Positions 61,101-64,000 of a stretch of DNA of 64,000 bases are shown one piece after another. The stretch comes from Holothuria scabra. Its lineage: Eukaryota > Echinodermata > Holothuroidea > Aspidochirotida > Holothuriidae. Below the pieces are notes generated by a model. It made no database searches, was not told the origin of the DNA, and worked only from the letters and a program-made list of their open reading frames with translations. The stretch covers positions 27,980,222 through 28,044,221 of the forward strand of contig CM074195.1 of the NCBI GenBank assembly GCA_037179385.1, given 5' to 3'. Made by a program: the position numbers and the translations under genes. The first letter of the stretch is position 1. Each line of letters starts with the position of its first letter.

Positions 61101-63771
61101 AATTCTTTGCCTTCAAAATGGGCAGAACTTTTTTCTTCCATGAGGTGAAAATGAAATGCAATGAAATTTTTTCTTGGGATTTATTGCATTATGGGAAAAC
61201 TGTGATGCTTTCGTGGCACAAATTTAACATTGCATTTCATTTATTTATTATTTTTATGTTACTGCAGGGAATATTAAGGAACATTGTTAGCCATACTCCA
61301 TATATGGTGTAAAGGTTGATGTTAGATCTACAGGAAAATGTATTCAAACATTACAACAGTATTAAATTTCAAGGATAAACAGGACAACAAACTGTAAAGA
61401 TAAACAACAGAAATCTGACACAATTTACCCACATTACATAACTTTCTGAGGATTTGTGGAGGTATTTTTTAACTAAAGTAACCAATCTTTAAAGCGAGAT
61501 ATTTGATTTAGGAAAATGGTAGTGCGACAGGTTTTGAAAAACATGTCCGGAAATTTTTGGTCTTTCTTTTTCAAGACGTTAATGAATCGTCACCAGATTA
61601 TGCCTTTTTCTTAAGTGCTTCCGACCCTCTGGCAAAGGGGCGTTCGGCGAAACCAAAAACCTTTACTCCTCCCGGAGACGCTAATATGTCCACTGAAGGA
61701 CAACACGTGACCAACCTTAAGGCCTTCAGAACATTTATATTATTGATCTGTGACGCATGGCTCTTTTCTTGACTGGATGATGAAAAGAACAGATACTACA
61801 CATGATCTTAGCCAAAAAGGCCGAGAAGCCAGAATATGCCTTTAAAGAGAAATATTGCGTTTAAAATGTTCCACATAGCATTGAAAGTAGATAGCTCTAG
61901 TCATTTTCAAATCATTCGTTCTCAGCAACAAACCCCATCAATTGCTTTGGAAGTTGCATCTTAATGGAAGGGTTATGGAAGTTGCATCTTTTGAAATGTT
62001 GAAAGTTTGGGTGAACAAACTATTTTTTTTTGGGGGGGGGGCAATAAGCAACTGAATTTCTATCTGAGGGAAAATTACATCTTGAAAAAAAAGCTACCGT
62101 TCTGCCTTATTTGTAATCATTAATCATTCTTTGCCAATAAATATTGGTTTTAAAAGGATGGGATTTCCTTCTAAAATAAACGCAATATTTCTCTTTAACA
62201 AGCTGTCCATGTAAAATAACGTGAAGAAATTCAACATGAAAACCACCTATATTTTTTAACATTAAAAAACCCAGTTTTAGAGATGGCGGACAATTCTAAC
62301 AATAGAAAGCAACTCAAAACCTTCACCTAGCTGTATTTTGTTATTATTAACCAAAGTAGGAGTGAAACCCAAATTTGTATTTTAAGAGAAGCAATTTGTA
62401 CAAATATAAAATACATAAAAATTACAAACACTTTACTTTTGCCTATAATTGATCAAAATGTTTGAAAATGTCTTTTTTGTATTGATTAGTATTTACGCAA
62501 TATCTGCAAGGTAATTCAATCAATTTAAACCTATCAATGATAGGCAGTATAAAATTACGCTGAACAAATACATTAAATTAAGCAATCCCATAGTTTGGCA
62601 ATAATTATGACGTGCAATTTACAAAAATCATGAATATCATATTTTTGAGCAAAAACGGCCCCACTGATACGAAAACTGTTTTTCATTAGCGACAGCTTTT
62701 ACAAAATTAATTTATTTGACATGTAGATTCAATCTGTCACGGTTGTCCTGTTTAAAAGTCTCCACAAGCTTTTTAAGGGAAATGACCCACCCTTATATGT
62801 GAATTAAACAGTCACAGCGGCCACTTATTTGGGGAGGGTGTCTTCCAACTCCTTTCCAACTGGAAATGTTTTAAGATATAATTTTTGATAATGTCCTGTC
62901 ATATCCCTTTCGTGTGCTAAGTTTGGTCAATGTAAGAGATGGGGTGATTTCAACCTTTTGTGGCATTTTCATGGGGTCTGGGGTGTACACTCAGAGACTG
63001 GGGCCATTCTTACACATTTCTGTGAGTGGTTTAAATTGCCTTAGTAACTGAAGAGCCAAGGGTCAAGCCTTCCGTAGGATATGGGGTAAAATCTTCTGTC
63101 GAAGGCTCCCAGACTATGACTGAGTTGATCTCAGCTCAATTTTCCTAACAGCAATTAGAGATGGCGAGATACAGGTCTGATACGCCTTGCTATTTAGTCA
63201 CAGCCTTGTCAATTGCCATAAATGAAAATTGTCAATATCAAATTTGTATACCCAAATCCTTTGAAATTTTAATGAAGAAAAATGTCTACTGATTTTAGCT
63301 TCTGTCTCTTAGAATCATGTTACTTCATAACCGAAAGGAAAAATAAAAAATTTGGTGATTTCGAAGACCAACATGCTACCATGTGAATCATGTACTCTTT
63401 TTACTTCCAAGGCAACATAGCCGAATACGCTGTGTCGTTTGCGTGGCGATCCCCACATCACGACCTTTGACAACTTAAAATACGAGTTTGGCAATGACGG
63501 CGTTTTCAGTGCAGTGGCTCCTTGTGAAAACTTTGCAAAGAAGATACAGATTGATGTCCTTATGCTCCCTCGGTTTAATGGTGTACAGTATCGTATCAGA
63601 GGTCTACGAGTAATGAAAGATGGAAGAAGCTACGCATTTCAGTGGGACAGAAGTATGAATAAGAATTTTTCAGTCTCAATAAATAATGGACCCTTTAATA
63701 TTGAAACGCTTCCATATTTCAATATCAACCCGCCAGTCGCTGCTTGGGCCAACGTAGCAAATACTCGGTTG
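49133..63771 (+). CDS. Gene B: paralogue of gene A, partial, with apparent 2-nt frameshift
   Basis: Exons 49133-49193, 58111-58182 and 63412-63771 correspond one-to-one to gene A exons 1-3 in order, orientation, splice sites and (exons 1 and 2) exact length. Later exons lie outside the window. Exon 3 starts from the acceptor TTACTTCCAAG at 63411 but is 5 nt shorter than its gene A counterpart, and 2 nt are missing between GAATACG and CTGTGTCG compared with gene A. Joined to exon 2 it would leave the VWD frame. An alternative acceptor at 63420 restores the VWD frame on its own but does not match the phase of exon 2. Gene B may be a pseudogene, carry a sequence error, or splice differently. Confidence 0.65.
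49311..50355 (+). repeat. Large inverted repeat, left arm, containing ~106-bp tandem units
   Basis: Reverse complement matches 55306-57219 in blocks: AAGCTTAAAAGTGCCACAAG at the outer end, the tandem array, CTACYGTGGTTCTGA, TTTTTTCGGATATAAG, and AACGGTATCTATTGTTTATG at the inner end. The array (about 49385-50055) has about six ~106-bp units of the type AAATGACAACTTATAATATC, CTCGTCATTTCAACAATTTT, CTCACATCTTTCCAAGTGTG. Lies in gene B intron 1. Confidence 0.85.
50356..52399. other. Spacer of the large inverted repeat, nothing recognised
   Basis: No supported gene. C-runs near 51367-51390 and a GGCGTCCGGGGG-type string near 51980 hint at hAT-type ends that I cannot pair. Confidence 0.4.
52400..52560. 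repeat. Single diverged unit of the 221-bp repeat
   Basis: Contains GGCTGGGTACATCCAG, TTTCCGGCCATCTGGAG, AAAATTTTCTTGTACG and CCGATGGTGGCGCTTCGCTT in the order found in 32581-33237. The left ~60 bp of the unit are absent or diverged. Confidence 0.8.
52740..52835 (+). mobile_element. LINE 3'-tail fragment
   Basis: TATTGTATTGTATTGTATTA repeats followed by GATAATGAATGTACGTTTGC and a GTTGAAAAAATAAACAATAA end. This is the 3' tail of the LINE family seen at 47160-47232 and 53810-53890. It lies directly before copy c, so either a second truncated insertion or a tandem junction. Confidence 0.65.
52840..53898 (+). mobile_element. LINE 3' fragment, copy c (longest open frame, unoccupied TA site)
   Basis: The frame from about 52838 to the stop at 53560-53562 is open, about 240 codons. 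It begins LSLNISKTKLLVFKN, continues with FSGVTIDNKLTWLDHI and KSVSKIVGVMKRLKHYIP, and ends with the shared C-terminal region (LWNSLDISIRNAPNLNLFKK). It corresponds to the end of RT and C-terminal domain of a CR1/L2-like LINE. The 3'UTR has ATAAATAA repeats and ends AATAAACAACAACAACAG. The most intact of the three copies. Inside gene B intron 1. Confidence 0.88.
53899..55305. other. Gene B intron 1 spacer, nothing recognised
   Basis: No gene supported. GACACGCCACTG near 53942 resembles a hAT terminus. The remaining short frames have no motif. Confidence 0.4.
55306..57219 (-). repeat. Large inverted repeat, right arm, with ~880-bp insertion
   Basis: Inverse counterpart of 49311-50355. The tandem array part is about 56560-57110 (about five units), and a 166-codon frame through it (56444-56944) simply translates the repeat. 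Between about 55441 and 56318 the arm contains sequence absent from the left arm, flanked by AACTCATTCATT and GCTCAACAAACAGTA. This looks like a later insertion and includes a copy of the repeat at 61270-61575. Confidence 0.8.
55730..56020 (+). repeat. Dispersed repeat, copy 1 of a pair with 61270-61575
   Basis: Shares TACCATTTTCCTAA, TTTAAAGATTGGTTACTTT, AGAAAGTTATGTAATGTGGG, CCTTGAAATTTRATACTGTT and AATGTTTGAATA in order with the reverse complement of 61270-61575. Non-coding. Confidence 0.8.
57220..58110. other. Gene B intron 1, exon-proximal part
   Basis: No gene. The last ~250 bp before exon 2 resemble the same position in gene A, e.g. GTGAAAGGGA and CTGTTCTAGTTTCTT (14650-14700 and 57880-57925). 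This is residual homology from the gene duplication. Confidence 0.5.
58111..58182 (+). CDS. Gene B exon 2: Cys-containing linker
   Basis: Acceptor CTTTATTCAG ends at 58110 and the donor is CTCG|GTAAGC. The 72-nt exon, phase 1 at both ends, encodes (A)FSQTTCPETGPAFGGVF followed by SDCLPL. CPExGPAF and FSDCLPL are shared with gene A exon 2. Confidence 0.83.
58493..58815. mobile_element. MITE built of GAGTG/CACTC modules
   Basis: The left end GACACTCTTAAAA and right end TTTTTAGAGTG are imperfect inverted repeats with TA on both sides (58491-58492, 58816-58817). The interior is a series of GAGTGAATTCACTCC-like half-palindromes on both strands. About 320 bp, non-coding. Related fragment at about 60905-60990. 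Confidence 0.7.
58816..60900. other. Gene B intron 2, transposon debris
   Basis: A hAT-type end GGTGCAGCCACTG lies near 59326-59339, next to a C-run. A GC-richer stretch at 59590-59770 stands out from its surroundings, but I could not identify it. No gene supported. Confidence 0.4.
60905..60995. repeat. Fragment of the GAGTG/CACTC MITE family
   Basis: CATTCACTCTCCAATGTAAA, GTGTGAATTCACTCCATTA and AATTCACTCCAAACAGAGTG recur with the spacing seen in 58500-58640. The termini are not intact. Confidence 0.6.
61270..61575 (-). repeat. Dispersed repeat, copy 2 (inverse of 55730-56020)
   Basis: See the 55730-56020 entry. Non-coding, in gene B intron 2. On the minus strand it lies about 210 bp downstream of the U2-like fragment. 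Confidence 0.8.
61785..61828 (-). ncRNA. U2 snRNA 5'-end fragment (pseudogene)
   Basis: The minus strand reads GCTTCTCGGCC, TTTTTGGCTAAGATCA, TGTGTAGTATCTGTTC, which is the 5' end of U2 snRNA with one extra T and one substitution. The branch-point-recognition GTAGTA is intact. Similarity stops after about 44 nt, before the Sm site, so it is a truncated retrocopy or a chimeric element head rather than a complete gene. Confidence 0.8.
61829..63411. other. Gene B intron 2, 3' part, nothing recognised
   Basis: AT-rich, short frames only. A G-run lies near 62030-62041. No repeat partner or RNA gene seen. Confidence 0.4.
63412..63771 (+). CDS. Gene B exon 3: VWD domain start, frame disturbed at 5' end
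   Basis: From 63436 onward the frame encodes RLRGDPHITTFDNLKYEFG, VFSAVAPC, KIQIDVLM, YRIRGLRVM, SVSINNGPF and AAWANVANTRL, closely matching gene A exon 3, and ends at donor TTG|GTGAGT, the same position as gene A. At the 5' side, TAG at 63418-63420 is in frame and GAATACG-CTGTGTCG lacks two bases found in gene A. The domain itself is under no visible decay. Confidence 0.75.
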
Positions 63772-64000
63772 GTGAGTTGACAAATGAAAAAGTCTTATTC
63801 TTTATGTAGTTAAGCCAAAACATTACTATTTGCTGGTTTATCGTACCATATTCGCACTTGGTTTCACGGACGTGCCACCGTAACATAACAACATCAACAC
63901 TTGTCATAGTTTGATACAGCTGTTGTGAATCCTTTTAATGTAGAGAACAGTCGCGGTTCTAGGCTTTGAAGTGGGGGAAGAGTTTGGGAAGGCTTTGAAC
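63772..64000. other. Gene B intron 3 (start)
   Basis: Begins at a GTGAGT donor. A run of similarity to the gene A intron at the same place is visible (TGGCTGTTTATTGTAACATG versus TGCTGGTTTATCGTACCATA). No further exon is visible before the window ends. Confidence 0.55.

Noticed and set aside
63421..63438. Using the acceptor at 63420 to give gene B an open exon 3
   Set aside because: It would be phase 0, whereas gene B exon 2 ends in phase 1, so it does not rescue the reading frame unless another exon intervenes.

Overview
This is a eukaryotic, AT-rich, repeat-dense window. Genes are split by introns, (TA)n microsatellites are long, and most of the DNA is recognisable transposon debris. The mix of Penelope-like, CR1/L2-like, hAT-like and TA-target elements, together with a secreted von Willebrand type D protein family, fits a marine invertebrate. 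A cnidarian such as a coral or anemone is my best guess, but that is inference; nothing here fixes the species.

The central finding is a tandem pair of paralogous genes on the + strand. Gene A can be assembled completely by hand from six coding exons: 7286-7346, 14873-14944, 20716-21080, 27266-27409, 27684-27725 and 28305-28532. All splice sites are canonical, all phases agree, and the exons sum to 912 nt (303 residues plus stop). The predicted product has a signal peptide, a Cys-containing linker, one VWD domain with RGDPHITTFD and GLCGRFDGD landmarks, a short Cys-rich exon, and a C-terminal tail of about 44 aspartates in 47 residues. Gene B begins 41.8 kb downstream (49133-49193, 58111-58182, 63412-63771) and runs off the right edge. 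Its third exon appears to lack 2 nt relative to gene A, so it is either a pseudogene, a sequencing error or differently spliced.

Layout. 1-1.69 kb: no gene, one dispersed repeat. 1.7-6.5 kb: decayed LINE (minus) with a tandemly duplicated RT segment and a TA-flanked transposon. 7.2-28.7 kb: gene A. Its intron 1 holds a tRNA-Thr-like gene, a Penelope-like element with inverted arms, a LINE 3' copy and a tRNA-headed SINE. Intron 2 holds a palindromic repeat and a solo LTR. Intron 3 holds two more copies of the palindromic repeat family and an L1/Tx1-like fragment. 28.7-49.0 kb: intergenic repeats, including a 4.9-kb element with long terminal inverted repeats and a 4-bp target duplication, a hAT-like element nested inside it that carries a 221-bp tandem array, a second long-TIR element near 42 kb, a LINE copy interrupted by the TA-flanked transposon, and a tRNA-Glu-headed SINE. 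49.0-64.0 kb: gene B. Its intron 1 is mostly a large inverted repeat built on a ~106-bp tandem unit; its intron 2 holds MITE-like repeats and a U2 snRNA 5' fragment.

No gene outside the VWD pair could be identified apart from transposon proteins. Transposon boundaries are approximate unless a target-site duplication is quoted. All homology statements come from reading the sequence, not from a database search.
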